A stretch of DNA of 64,000 bases from Flavihumibacter stibioxidans. GTDB lineage: Bacteria > Bacteroidota > Bacteroidia > Chitinophagales > Chitinophagaceae. Shown piece by piece: positions 17,216 through 25,517 of this stretch. The notes beneath the pieces are model-generated. The model made no database searches, was not told the origin of the DNA, and saw only the letters and a program-made list of their open reading frames with translations. The translations under genes and the position numbers were made by a program. The stretch is taken from contig NZ_MBUA01000028.1 of NCBI RefSeq assembly GCF_014332695.1, positions 34,200 to 98,199 on the forward strand. Direction: 5' to 3'. Position 1 is the stretch's first letter. Each line of letters starts with the position of its first letter.

Positions 17216-17251
17216 ACTCCGGGGGGCGTACCATACAAACCCCGGAGTTTT
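17216..17251 (+). terminator. Intrinsic terminator
   Basis: ACTCCGGGG (17216-17224) pairs with CCCCGGAGT (17240-17248), followed by TTT. It ends the 45-codon membrane gene and isolates the next gene at 17296. Confidence 0.72.
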
Positions 17252-17295
17252 CATTAAGCATTTCACATATCTTTAAACTCCTAAAAACATCATCC

Positions 17296-17685
17296 ATGAA
17301 ACAGTTGCTGTCAGTATTAACGATGGTATTTTTTTTTGCCGCCTGTTCCTCCAACAAACCGCTTGCTATAACGGCTGACGAAAAATTCGAAGCCGTAAAA
17401 ATCACTGCTGCCGAAGCAGACACCTACCGAAAAAACTATGAAGACAAACCATCCTATAAAGGAAATTTCAGAAAGGGCATGATGATTCCGGTCAGTGTGA
17501 TCGACAGTATCCGAAGTGGACGGCAACTGGAAGCAATCGCCGTCTATTTTGGAAAACATCCGAATTTCAACAGCCCTGTATTTATTGTATATGGCGCCAG
17601 GAGTATCACCGGCACCCAGGAAGCTGTTGCAACAGAGGAAATCTATATGGTTTATTACCCCTGCCCCACCAACTGCGGAAAATAG
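17296..17685 (+). CDS. Hypothetical lipoprotein
   Basis: A 129-residue protein with a lipoprotein signal (LLSVLTMVFFFAACSSNKP; lipid-modified cysteine at residue 17). The body has the segment FRKGMMIPVSVIDSIRSGRQLEAIAVYFGKHPNFNSPVFIVYGARSI, a small alpha/beta domain I do not recognise, and ends YYPCPTNCGK with two cysteines that could form a disulfide. It stands 30 bases before the membrane protein gene at 17716 and may be cotranscribed with the two-component system. Confidence 0.68.
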   Translation: MKQLLSVLTMVFFFAACSSNKPLAITADEKFEAVKITAAEADTYRKNYEDKPSYKGNFRKGMMIPVSVIDSIRSGRQLEAIAVYFGKHPNFNSPVFIVYGARSITGTQEAVATEEIYMVYYPCPTNCGK

Positions 17686-17715
17686 TAACAGTACGGCTTA
17701 AAGCTTCAAAAATTC

Positions 17716-18351
17716 ATGGATTTCTTTACAACCACCATCATCAAATTAAGTTTAGTTGCGGCAGGTATAACGGTCGGCTATATACGTGAATCAAAATTAA
17801 GCGAAGCAAACCGGACTTTCTGGCTGTTCCTTGTAGTGGCTGGTGGAGGTGAAATCCTTGAATGGCTGATGGCGCGTTATTTCGGGAACAATTTCCCCTT
17901 TTACCATGTGTTCAGGCCCTTGTATTATGGCCTCCTCACCTATGCCCTGACAATGGAACTCGGCAAGCTGAAAAAAATCTTCCGCTTATCCATCCCCGTG
18001 ATCTGGATAGCAGCCTACCTGAACGGCAGATATTTCCAGCCACCGGACGATAACCTGAACACCGTTATCATCAGCCTGACCTGTCTGCTGCAAATCCTGC
18101 AGGTATTGTTTTATATCGCCATGCTTTTTGACAGGTACAACTGGCACCAGACCCTTTACTATTATTCTTTCTGGATTGCCATGGGGATACTCATCCACTC
18201 AATCATTTCCTTTTTAACCCTGGGTATCCATAATTTCCTGGAAATCGACGGACAAAAAGCTGTCATCTCCTTCCTGATCATCAGTGAATGGATCTTTTAT
18301 GCCTCATTTGTTGTTAACTTACTGCTTCAGAAACGGCATCCCGAATCATAA
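17716..18351 (+). CDS. Multi-pass membrane protein, possible sensor partner
   Basis: A 211-residue protein with about seven hydrophobic segments spread over its length (VAAGITVGYIRES, FWLFLVVAGGGEILEWLMA, YHVFRPLYYGLLTYALTM, LSIPVIWIAAYL, TVIISLTCLLQILQVLFYIAMLF, YYYSFWIAMGILIHSIISFLTLG, AVISFLIISEWIFYASFVVNLLLQ). No family is obvious to me, though the layout resembles 7TM-type receptor-like modules. The histidine kinase starts 9 bases after its stop and lacks its own sensory domain, so this could supply the input (inference). Confidence 0.7.
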   Translation: MDFFTTTIIKLSLVAAGITVGYIRESKLSEANRTFWLFLVVAGGGEILEWLMARYFGNNFPFYHVFRPLYYGLLTYALTMELGKLKKIFRLSIPVIWIAAYLNGRYFQPPDDNLNTVIISLTCLLQILQVLFYIAMLFDRYNWHQTLYYYSFWIAMGILIHSIISFLTLGIHNFLEIDGQKAVISFLIISEWIFYASFVVNLLLQKRHPES

Positions 18352-18360
18352 GCTGTTGTC

Positions 18361-19176
18361 ATGAACCCCACCAAGTTCGAGATTATATTAACTCTTTCTG
18401 CAGCGGTCATCATTATGCTGGCACTGAGTGGGTTTGTGGTGTACTTTATCATATCTGCCCAGAAGCGAAGGCTCAGGCAACAACACGAGCAGGAACAATT
18501 AAAAGAGTCCTATGAAAAGGAAGTGCTGACAACCCAGATCGAAAGTCGCGACCAGACCCTGCGCGATGTCAGCCAGGAGATACACGATAATATGGGACAA
18601 CTTCTGAGCGTGGCAAGAATCAACCTGAATATTCTTGAAAAAGAAATGGATGGTCAACCCCAGTTAAAACGAATTGGCGATACCAATGCGCTGCTCGGTG
18701 ATGTTATCCGTTATATCAGGATGCTTTCCAAGGGGCTGAATTCCGACATGCTGACCAGCTACGGGCTTCGGGAATCGATCCGCTTTGAATTACAGCGTAT
18801 TGAACAAAGCGCCATGATCAATTGCCGGTTTCATACGGAAGGAGAAGATTTTACCATAGACCCCAAAAAAGAAATTGTCATATTCCGAATGGTCCAGGAA
18901 ATCCTGAACAATATCCTTAAACATGCTGCAGCATCCGAGATTCACATTTCCATGAGATATACCCCGGATTTATTCCTGCTCCGGATCAATGATAATGGCA
19001 AAGGATTTGACCAGAAGGAAACAGTAAGTCGTAATATTGCCGATGCCGGCTCCGGCCTGCGAAACCTGCAGAAGAGAGCAGCACTTGTAGGCGCTGACCT
19101 GCAGATTACCAGTGTGCAGGGTGAAGGCACAAATGTAATGATCACACTTCCCAAACCAGTCCAACATGCCGAATAA
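18361..19176 (+). CDS. Sensor histidine kinase, NarL-type partner (HisKA_3)
   Basis: A 271-residue kinase: one N-terminal transmembrane helix (about 8-32), a short coiled linker (35-65), a HisKA_3 dimerisation box with the phospho-acceptor H75 in SQEIHDNMGQLLSVARINL, and a HATPase_c domain with N-box MVQEILNNILKHA and G-box INDNGKGFD...GSGLRNLQKRA. There is no periplasmic or PAS sensor domain. It shares 11 bases with the downstream response regulator gene, so the two are translationally coupled. Confidence 0.9.
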   Translation: MNPTKFEIILTLSAAVIIMLALSGFVVYFIISAQKRRLRQQHEQEQLKESYEKEVLTTQIESRDQTLRDVSQEIHDNMGQLLSVARINLNILEKEMDGQPQLKRIGDTNALLGDVIRYIRMLSKGLNSDMLTSYGLRESIRFELQRIEQSAMINCRFHTEGEDFTIDPKKEIVIFRMVQEILNNILKHAAASEIHISMRYTPDLFLLRINDNGKGFDQKETVSRNIADAGSGLRNLQKRAALVGADLQITSVQGEGTNVMITLPKPVQHAE

Positions 19177-19843
19177 ACAGCAAAAGAAATATACAGTTGC
19201 CATCGCAGATGACCACCGGCTTATTGCAGAATCATTATCACATCTTATCAATGATATCCCGGGATTTGAAGTAACCGTTCTTGCCAACAACGGCCAGACA
19301 TTGTTGAGCAAGCTTGAAGCCCTCTCCATACCACCGGATATTGCCATCCTGGACATCAATATGCCTGTCATGAACGGAGTGATCACCGCGCGTGAATTGT
19401 CGGTCGCCTACCCTACGATCAAACTGCTGGCACTCAGTATGAATGACGACGAGACCTCTGTCATACAGATGATCCGATCAGGCTGCAGGGGTTACCTGCT
19501 GAAAGATTGCACGCAGGCAGAACTGCAAAAAGCAATGCTTGAAATCATTGAAAGGGGATTCTATTATTCTGATTTCGTTACCGGCAAACTCATTCACACC
19601 ATCCACAAGGAAGAAAAAGATCCCGAAAAACTCATCAAGCTGACAGATCGCGAAATGGAGTTTGTCAAATATGCCGCATCGGAAATGACCTACAAGGAAA
19701 TCGCCACCACTATGAAGCTCAGCGAACGGACCATTGATGGCTACCGGGAAGCACTATTCGAAAAACTACAGGTAAAAAGCCGGGTGGGACTTGTATTGTT
19801 TGCCATCCGTATAGGTTGGGTAAACGCAGACAAGACCAGGTAA
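19166..19843 (+). CDS. LuxR/NarL-family response regulator
   Basis: A 225-residue regulator: receiver domain at 8-130 with the acidic pocket DD at residues 15-16, phospho-acceptor D63 (ILDINMPVMNG), the conserved LALSMND and the K in YLLKDCTQAE. The C-terminal LuxR-type helix-turn-helix is LTDREMEFVKYAASEMTYKEIATTMKLSERTIDGYREALFEKLQVKSRVGLVL. Cognate of the kinase at 18361, with which it overlaps. Confidence 0.92.
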   Translation: MPNKQQKKYTVAIADDHRLIAESLSHLINDIPGFEVTVLANNGQTLLSKLEALSIPPDIAILDINMPVMNGVITARELSVAYPTIKLLALSMNDDETSVIQMIRSGCRGYLLKDCTQAELQKAMLEIIERGFYYSDFVTGKLIHTIHKEEKDPEKLIKLTDREMEFVKYAASEMTYKEIATTMKLSERTIDGYREALFEKLQVKSRVGLVLFAIRIGWVNADKTR

Positions 19844-19855
19844 ACTGCTTAAAAT

Positions 19856-21688
19856 TTACCATCCGATACCATAATCTTCGCCATAATTACTGGAACCGCC
19901 CCAGAAACTGTTGTGTTTCCAGTCGAACCAGATCGCATTGATTGGCCCGGAAGTGCGGGGTTCAAACCGCAATTGGTAGCCTTTCCCTATCAGTTCCTTC
20001 CTGATCCATGAAGGCGTTGATTCATGCAATAATATCTGGCCTGGCTTCGGCTTACGGTCATCTCCTCCCAGGGACAACCAAAACTGGTAGGTATTGAAAT
20101 TGGGGGCTTCGGCAGCCTCCTGGACATTCATACCGAACTCCACCATATTCAGGAAAAACTGCAGGAGGTTCTGGTCCTGCGTATCGCCGCCCTGTACCGC
20201 AAAAGAAAGGAATGGCCGGCCATCCTTTAATGCCATTGTGGGAGTTAAAGTTACCCTTGGGCGCTTGCCGGGTTCTACAACATTAAAGGGATTCAGCGCG
20301 GGATCACACACAAAACTTTGCATCCGCTGGCTCATGCCAACCCCCGTGCGGCCTGCGATGCAGGATGGCACCCAGCCACCGCTGGGAGTTATGGAAACCA
20401 CCCAGCCGTCTTTATCAGCAGCTTCCACCGAAGTAGTTCCCAGCCAGACCTGGTCAAGATAGGACTGGTCTATGGCAGCCACCTCTCCTTTCGCTTTTGC
20501 CCCCCATTTCTGCAGGTATTCAGAAAAGGGATTGGTCTTGCCTTCTATCGCATAGGGATCACCGGGAGCAACTGCCGGATCATTCCTATCCTTGTTCATG
20601 GCAGCTGCGCGCTGACGGGCATATTCCTTTGACAGCAACCCCTGCATTGGCTCAGCCGGCGGGAAATAAGGATCGCCATAATAAAAATCGCGATCAGCAA
20701 AAGCCATATTCATGGCCTGGTAAACGGTATGAATGTATTTGGAAGAATTGTACCCCATTCCCTTCAGGTCAAACGGTTCCAGGATATTCAATGCCTGGAG
20801 CAACATTGGTCCCTGGGTCCACTGAGACAATTTATATACATCTATTCCCTTATAATTCACTTTCATGGGTTCTTCAATGATCACCTTCCAGTTGGCCAGG
20901 TCCTGGGTAGTGATCAATCCGCCCTGCTCCTGGCTGCCCCTGGCAAATTCGGCAGCAATATCACCCCTGTAAAACCTGTCATTCGCTGCATAAATGGCTT
21001 CCTTCCGGGTCTTTCCCTTTTTGAGCGCAGCCTGCTCGGCAGCCACCATTTTCTGCAGGGTTGCCAGCAGGTCTTCCTGCCGGAAAATCTCACCCGCTTC
21101 AGGCGCTTCGCGTTCCGCACCAGGATGGGTCAGGAATACTTTAGCAGAATAGGGCCACTCCCTGATGCGCTTTTTCTCGCGCTCAATGCTGTTGGCTGTC
21201 TGGGCTTCTATCGGATAACCTGCTGCCAGTTCCATGGCCGGCTTTAATACCTGTGCCAGGCTCATTGTTCCATATTCCGCCAGCATGGTGCAAAGTCCGC
21301 CGGGTGTTCCCGGGGTAACAGCTGCGAGCGGGCCATATTGCGGTGGGAATGCCATTCCTTTTTTCCTGAAAAATTCCGCATCCGCACCGGTTGGCGCAAC
21401 ACCCAGGGCGTTGATTCCTATAACTTTTTTAAGGCCGGGATGATATATCAAAGCCTGTGTTTCGCCCCCCCAGCTGAGCACATCCCACATGGTGCAGGTG
21501 GCCGCCAGCATGGCACAAGCTGCATCAACGGCATTACCGCCCTGCTGGAAAATGGCTGATCCTGCGGTTGCAGCCAGTGGTTTACCGGTTATGGCCATCC
21601 AGTTTTTGCCATGCAAAACCGGCTTCTGGGTTGGCTGTGCCAGTAAAGCCATTGGCACCAACATCAATAATAACAGGGCTTTTTTCAT
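19856..21688 (-). CDS. Gamma-glutamyltransferase family protein (second, divergent copy)
   Basis: A 610-residue exported Ntn-hydrolase relative of Ggt. Signal peptide ALLLLMLVPMALLAQ. The processing nucleophile is expected in LGTTSVEAADKDGWVVSITPSGGWVPSCIAG, where the canonical TTHxSVVD is replaced by TTSVEAADKDG; the G-N-A-V-D-A-A-C-A-M and AVTPGTPGGL motifs are kept. It is more like the acylase/cephalosporin branch than the copy at 8596 and may have other substrates. I start at ATG 21688; the longer frame to 21730 adds a non-signal extension. It is convergent with the response regulator (12 bases apart). Confidence 0.85.
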   Translation of the reverse strand: MKKALLLLMLVPMALLAQPTQKPVLHGKNWMAITGKPLAATAGSAIFQQGGNAVDAACAMLAATCTMWDVLSWGGETQALIYHPGLKKVIGINALGVAPTGADAEFFRKKGMAFPPQYGPLAAVTPGTPGGLCTMLAEYGTMSLAQVLKPAMELAAGYPIEAQTANSIEREKKRIREWPYSAKVFLTHPGAEREAPEAGEIFRQEDLLATLQKMVAAEQAALKKGKTRKEAIYAANDRFYRGDIAAEFARGSQEQGGLITTQDLANWKVIIEEPMKVNYKGIDVYKLSQWTQGPMLLQALNILEPFDLKGMGYNSSKYIHTVYQAMNMAFADRDFYYGDPYFPPAEPMQGLLSKEYARQRAAAMNKDRNDPAVAPGDPYAIEGKTNPFSEYLQKWGAKAKGEVAAIDQSYLDQVWLGTTSVEAADKDGWVVSITPSGGWVPSCIAGRTGVGMSQRMQSFVCDPALNPFNVVEPGKRPRVTLTPTMALKDGRPFLSFAVQGGDTQDQNLLQFFLNMVEFGMNVQEAAEAPNFNTYQFWLSLGGDDRKPKPGQILLHESTPSWIRKELIGKGYQLRFEPRTSGPINAIWFDWKHNSFWGGSSNYGEDYGIGW

Positions 21689-21770
21689 CTGGGGAAATTT
21701 TCTACTTAAAGTTAAGGAGCATGGCATCAATCAAAAGGATATTTCTCCTGAATTCTTTACGCTAATTTAC

Positions 21771-23033
21771 ATGGGCATGAAAAGACGACCCAGTTTCAAA
21801 ACCAGATTAAAAAGGTTCAGGAAATCAATGGGGCCCGGACTGATTACCGGGGCCAGCGATGATGACCCCTCGGGCATTGCCACTTACACGCAGGCAGGGG
21901 CAAAATTCGGAACAGGGTTACTCTGGACTGCAATAGTCACCTACCCATTGATGGTGGTCGTCCAGGAGATGTGCGCCAGGATTGGCCTGGTTACAAAACA
22001 GGGGTTAACGGGAATCATTAAACGAAATTATCCCAGGCCTGTGCTCTACCTCGTACTGCTGGTCAGCTTTCCTTCCATCATACTCAACATAGGCGCCGAC
22101 ATTGCCGCCATGGGGGCCGTTTCAAATCTTTTGGTTCCGGCAGTTCCCGGCTGGACCTGGTCCATCATATTCACCATGGCCCTGCTCTATGCCACCATTG
22201 TATGGAATTACCGGAAGATTTCCACTGTGCTGAAATGGCTCTGCATCAGCCTGTTCGCCTACCTGATGATTCCGATGATTACTAAAACAGATTGGGTATC
22301 CGCCATTAAAAACACTCTTATACCAGGCTTCCACACCAGCACTGATTATCTCATGGCGCTGGTCGGTATCCTTGGCACTACCATCTCGCCCTATCTTTTT
22401 TTCTGGCAGACCTCCATGGAAGTGGAGGAGATCACAGAGCGGCATGTAGTGGTAGACAAAAGAATCATCTCTGCCATGGAAACAGATGTTAAGGGCGGTA
22501 TGCTTTTCACCAATATTGTATTCTATTTCATTATACTGGCAGCAGGAAATGTTTTGTACCGGGCAGGCATACACCAGATCGATACGGTGGAAGAAGCCGC
22601 CATGGCATTGAAGCCATTGGCCGGGGATAGCGCATATGTGCTGTTTGCCGCCGGCATTATCGGAACCGGTCTGCTGGCTATTCCAGTTCTTGCAGGCTCA
22701 CTCAGCTATATCATGGCGGAAACCTTTGACTGGCAGGAAGGCCTCAACAAAAAATTTTCCGAAGCCAGGGGGTTTTATATAACAATGGGCATCGCACTTG
22801 TAATGGGGCTGCTGATCCAATTCCTTGACATCAGCCCCATACAGGCATTGTTATACACCGCCATTTTGTACGGATTGATAGCACCCCTGCTGATTGGTCT
22901 TATCCTTCATATCTGTAACAACCCCGTCATAATGGGGCGATATACCAATAAACGCCTGACCAATATACTTGGCATTATCACACTGTTAATTATGACCAGC
23001 ACTTCGATACTGTTGTTATACCAATTATTATAA
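21771..23033 (+). CDS. NRAMP-family (SLC11-like) metal ion transporter with altered metal motifs
   Basis: A 420-residue inner-membrane transporter with about 11 helices. The TM1 signature is GPGLITGASDDDPSGIATYTQAGAKFG, in which the canonical DPGN becomes DPSG. The TM6 signature reads GTTISPYLFFWQTSMEVEE where classical members have MPH. The metal-binding methionine and histidine are therefore absent, which in NRAMP relatives goes with changed ion selectivity. The start ATG 21771 (MGMKRR) or 21777 is taken in place of 21489, which would read through the divergent ggt gene. The ATG is 82 bases from the start of the ggt-like gene on the other strand. Confidence 0.85.
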   Translation: MGMKRRPSFKTRLKRFRKSMGPGLITGASDDDPSGIATYTQAGAKFGTGLLWTAIVTYPLMVVVQEMCARIGLVTKQGLTGIIKRNYPRPVLYLVLLVSFPSIILNIGADIAAMGAVSNLLVPAVPGWTWSIIFTMALLYATIVWNYRKISTVLKWLCISLFAYLMIPMITKTDWVSAIKNTLIPGFHTSTDYLMALVGILGTTISPYLFFWQTSMEVEEITERHVVVDKRIISAMETDVKGGMLFTNIVFYFIILAAGNVLYRAGIHQIDTVEEAAMALKPLAGDSAYVLFAAGIIGTGLLAIPVLAGSLSYIMAETFDWQEGLNKKFSEARGFYITMGIALVMGLLIQFLDISPIQALLYTAILYGLIAPLLIGLILHICNNPVIMGRYTNKRLTNILGIITLLIMTSTSILLLYQLL

Positions 23034-23060
23034 AAAAAGCCGGTCTGATGCAGACCGGCT
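23032..23060 (-). terminator. Intrinsic terminator of the OmpA gene
   Basis: On the minus strand AGCCGGTCTG, loop CAT, CAGACCGGCT (23038-23060) are followed by TTTTTTTATAA. It lies 20 bases past the OmpA stop, and its T-run overlaps the last codons of the convergent transporter gene. Confidence 0.82.
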
Positions 23061-23080
23061 CCCATTATTTCTACGAATGA

Positions 23081-24421
23081 TTACTGGCTAACCTTGAATT
23101 CAACCCGACGGTTTTTAGCACGTCCGGCCACAGTGGCATTGTCAGCAACCGGCTGGTCCTGGCCAAGTCCCACAGTGGTAAGACGATCATCACCCACACC
23201 TTTTTTAACCAGGTAGGTCTTTACTGCAGCAGCGCGCTTTTCACTGAGCAGTTGGTTTTTATCGGCTTTTCCGGTATTGTCAGTGTGGCCGGCAATTTCA
23301 ACTTTCAGTTGCGGATACTGCTCATTCAGGATGCGTGCTGCTTTATCAAGTTCTTTTTTCGCGGCAGCAGTGAGTGTGGAACTGCCGGTTACAAACTGAA
23401 CCGCACTGGCATTGAATTTGGAAGCTTCCAGTTTAGGACAACCACCGTTATCAGCAGGTCCGCTAAGGTCCGGGCAACGGTCTTCCTCATCATTTACACC
23501 ATCGTTATCGCGGTCAGGAATCGGGCAACCCTGGTAACGTGCCAGACCTGCCACATCCTTACACTTATCTTCTTCATCATTCACGCCATCCTTATCTGTA
23601 TCCGGAATAGGACAACCATTGTATTTTGCAATCCCCGGAACAGATGGGCATTTATCCTGCTCATCATTAATACCATCCTTGTCGGTATCAGGAACCGGGC
23701 AACCATTGTACTTGGCAAGTCCGGCAACGGTCGGACACTTATCCTCGTTATCATTAATACCGTCATTATCCGTATCAGCAGGAGGTGGCGGAGGCGGAGG
23801 TGCAATAACAACAGGTGCTGCCTTTTTACTCAAACGCAAACCGGCTGTTGCCTGAACGCCCCTGTTGAACCATTCATAATCATCATACCGCCTTACATTG
23901 GTCAGTCCATGGATATAACGGGCACCCACCACCAGCCTTCCGGCTGGCCACCATTCAAAACCCGCTGTTGCCGCATAATCATCTCTCCGGAGATTCTGCA
24001 CATTGTTGGTGGTCCTGGAATTAACTTCCTGGCGGGCCCTCACCAGCAGATCTGCCTGGGGACCAAGTAACAGGTTGAACTGGTTACTTACTTTATACTT
24101 GAACAAAAGCGGAATAGAAAGGTAATCCAGTCTCTGTTTCAGATCACTGCCCGAATTTTTTACATTGCTTCCCATTATGGAGTAGAGCAACTCGGGCTGA
24201 ACAGAGAACTTTTTTGACAAAGGCATATTCATAAAAAATCCTGCCACAGGCTGAAACTTGAATTCAGATTTATGGCCTGCAGGAACTGCACCATCCAGCT
24301 TGAAGGTTGAAATATTCAGGCCGGCTTTGGCACCAATAAAATAATCGTTTTCACCTTCCTGCGCGCTGACTGCACCAGAAATGGTTGCTGCGAGAGCAGT
24401 TGCAAAAAGAATTTTTCTCAT
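23081..24421 (-). CDS. OmpA family outer-membrane protein with thrombospondin type-3 repeats
   Basis: A 446-residue protein: signal peptide (to about residue 20), an eight-strand beta-barrel region (about 25-205), a Pro-rich hinge, four calcium-binding thrombospondin type-3 repeats of the type DTDNDGINDNEDKCP (about 218-325, with paired cysteines), and a C-terminal OmpA peptidoglycan-binding domain containing GHTDNTGKADKNQLLSEKRAAAVKTYL and NRRVEF. It links the outer membrane to the cell wall. It has its own Bacteroidota-type promoter (24484-24517) and terminator. Confidence 0.94.
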   Translation of the reverse strand: MRKILFATALAATISGAVSAQEGENDYFIGAKAGLNISTFKLDGAVPAGHKSEFKFQPVAGFFMNMPLSKKFSVQPELLYSIMGSNVKNSGSDLKQRLDYLSIPLLFKYKVSNQFNLLLGPQADLLVRARQEVNSRTTNNVQNLRRDDYAATAGFEWWPAGRLVVGARYIHGLTNVRRYDDYEWFNRGVQATAGLRLSKKAAPVVIAPPPPPPPADTDNDGINDNEDKCPTVAGLAKYNGCPVPDTDKDGINDEQDKCPSVPGIAKYNGCPIPDTDKDGVNDEEDKCKDVAGLARYQGCPIPDRDNDGVNDEEDRCPDLSGPADNGGCPKLEASKFNASAVQFVTGSSTLTAAAKKELDKAARILNEQYPQLKVEIAGHTDNTGKADKNQLLSEKRAAAVKTYLVKKGVGDDRLTTVGLGQDQPVADNATVAGRAKNRRVEFKVSQ

Positions 24422-24483
24422 ATAAGGGATTTTGTGTGAATGTTTAACAGTCCGTTAAAATTACTAACTATCTGGTTATCACG

Positions 24484-24517
24484 CAAAAATACAAGATAAC
24501 CTCATTCACCGGGCAAA
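24484..24517 (-). promoter_or_regulatory. Bacteroidota-type promoter of the OmpA gene
   Basis: Read on the minus strand: TTTG (24517-24514), 22 bases, then TATTTTTG (24491-24484), which fits TAnnTTTG exactly. The predicted start of transcription is about 60 bases before the OmpA ATG. The spacer is 1-3 bases longer than typical. Confidence 0.48.
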
Positions 24518-24641
24518 AACCTTGTTTCCAGCAAAATATCCGGTTTACTAACGGCAGGGACTGTACGAGAACTTATTCACATTTTTCGGGTCTGGAACAG
24601 TTTTGGTACACCACATGGTTATAGTCTTTAAAATTTCACTT

Positions 24642-25439
24642 ATGAAAACAAAACAATTCCTGGTTTTGGCCGCAGGGTTCGCTTCCCTGATTTTTATGAC
24701 GGCCTGCAATGAAAACAACGATGCCTCTCCCGAACAGGCGAAACTGGAAATCCGGCTGACGGATGCTCCTAATTCAAACATCAAAGAAGTTTGGGTTGAT
24801 ATTAAAGAAATACAGGTAAATATCGGGGACAGTACGAGCTGGACTCCACTCACCGGGGTTCATCCGGGCGTTTATAACCTGCTGTCGCTTACAGATGGCC
24901 GCGACACACTGCTGGCTGATGCCACCATCCCAGCCGGCAGGCTCAGCCAGCTAAGGCTGATCCTGGGAGAGGACAACTATATCATAACCCACGACGGGCA
25001 GAAAGAAATGCTGACTACTCCAAGTGCACAGCAATCCGGCCTGAAAGTTCAGATCCACAACGACCTTACAGGCGGTGTCCTGTACCGTCTCGTACTTGAT
25101 TTCGATGCCGCAAAATCAGTGGTAGAAGCCGGAAACAGCGGCAAATACATCCTGAAACCGGTCATCAGGGTTTTATCCTTTGTGCCCTCAGGCGGAATAG
25201 CGAAAGGATTCGTTGCACCCGATTCGGTTATGTCAACCATTTATGCCATCAAAGGGCCTGATACCATATCTTCTACCGCAACCAATAATGGCAATTACCA
25301 GTTCCGCGATATTCCTGCGGGCAATTACGAATTCCATTATTATCCGGCACATGACAGTTTTCAGACGGCTACAAAAAATGTGTCTGTTGAACTGGGAAAA
25401 ATCACTACTGTAGACACCGTTTTCCTCCAACACAAATAA
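24642..25439 (+). CDS. DUF4382 domain lipoprotein
   Basis: A 265-residue lipoprotein (signal VLAAGFASLIFMTAC, lipidated cysteine at about residue 22). Residues 35-180 form the DUF4382 domain (KLEIRLTDAPNSNIKEVWVDIKEIQVN, LSQLRLILGEDNYI), and the C-terminal part (about 195-262) is a carboxypeptidase-regulatory-like beta domain (GNYQFRDIPAGNYEFHYYPAHDSF). Probably a surface or periplasmic accessory protein; role unknown. The ATG at 24642 was chosen over the upstream 24603 start because it begins the signal peptide (MKTKQFLVLAAG). Confidence 0.83.
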   Translation: MKTKQFLVLAAGFASLIFMTACNENNDASPEQAKLEIRLTDAPNSNIKEVWVDIKEIQVNIGDSTSWTPLTGVHPGVYNLLSLTDGRDTLLADATIPAGRLSQLRLILGEDNYIITHDGQKEMLTTPSAQQSGLKVQIHNDLTGGVLYRLVLDFDAAKSVVEAGNSGKYILKPVIRVLSFVPSGGIAKGFVAPDSVMSTIYAIKGPDTISSTATNNGNYQFRDIPAGNYEFHYYPAHDSFQTATKNVSVELGKITTVDTVFLQHK

Positions 25440-25447
25440 TTTCAGAA

Positions 25448-25505
25448 CGCTTATAAAAAGAGATGGGGTCCTGCCACCGCAGGACCCCATCTCTTTTTAT
25501 AAGCG
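25448..25505. terminator. Perfect 27-bp bidirectional terminator
   Basis: Two 27-base arms (25448-25474 and 25479-25505) are exact reverse complements around the loop CACC; the centre is GATGGGGTCCTGC and the outer part holds AAAAAG/CTTTTT, so each strand shows a GC stem followed by T's. It separates the convergent DUF4382 and LysM genes. Confidence 0.92.
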
Positions 25506-25517
25506 TAATACCGATGA

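Noticed and set aside
21489-21770. Longer N-terminus for the NRAMP-like gene
   Set aside because: The added 94 codons are antisense to the ggt-like gene and read like shadow sequence (PCWKMADPAVAASGLP); the family start is at the ATG 21771-21777.
23252-24070. 272-codon plus-strand frame over OmpA
   Set aside because: Rich in Ile/Thr/Val from the reverse of the thrombospondin repeats; a shadow of the real gene.
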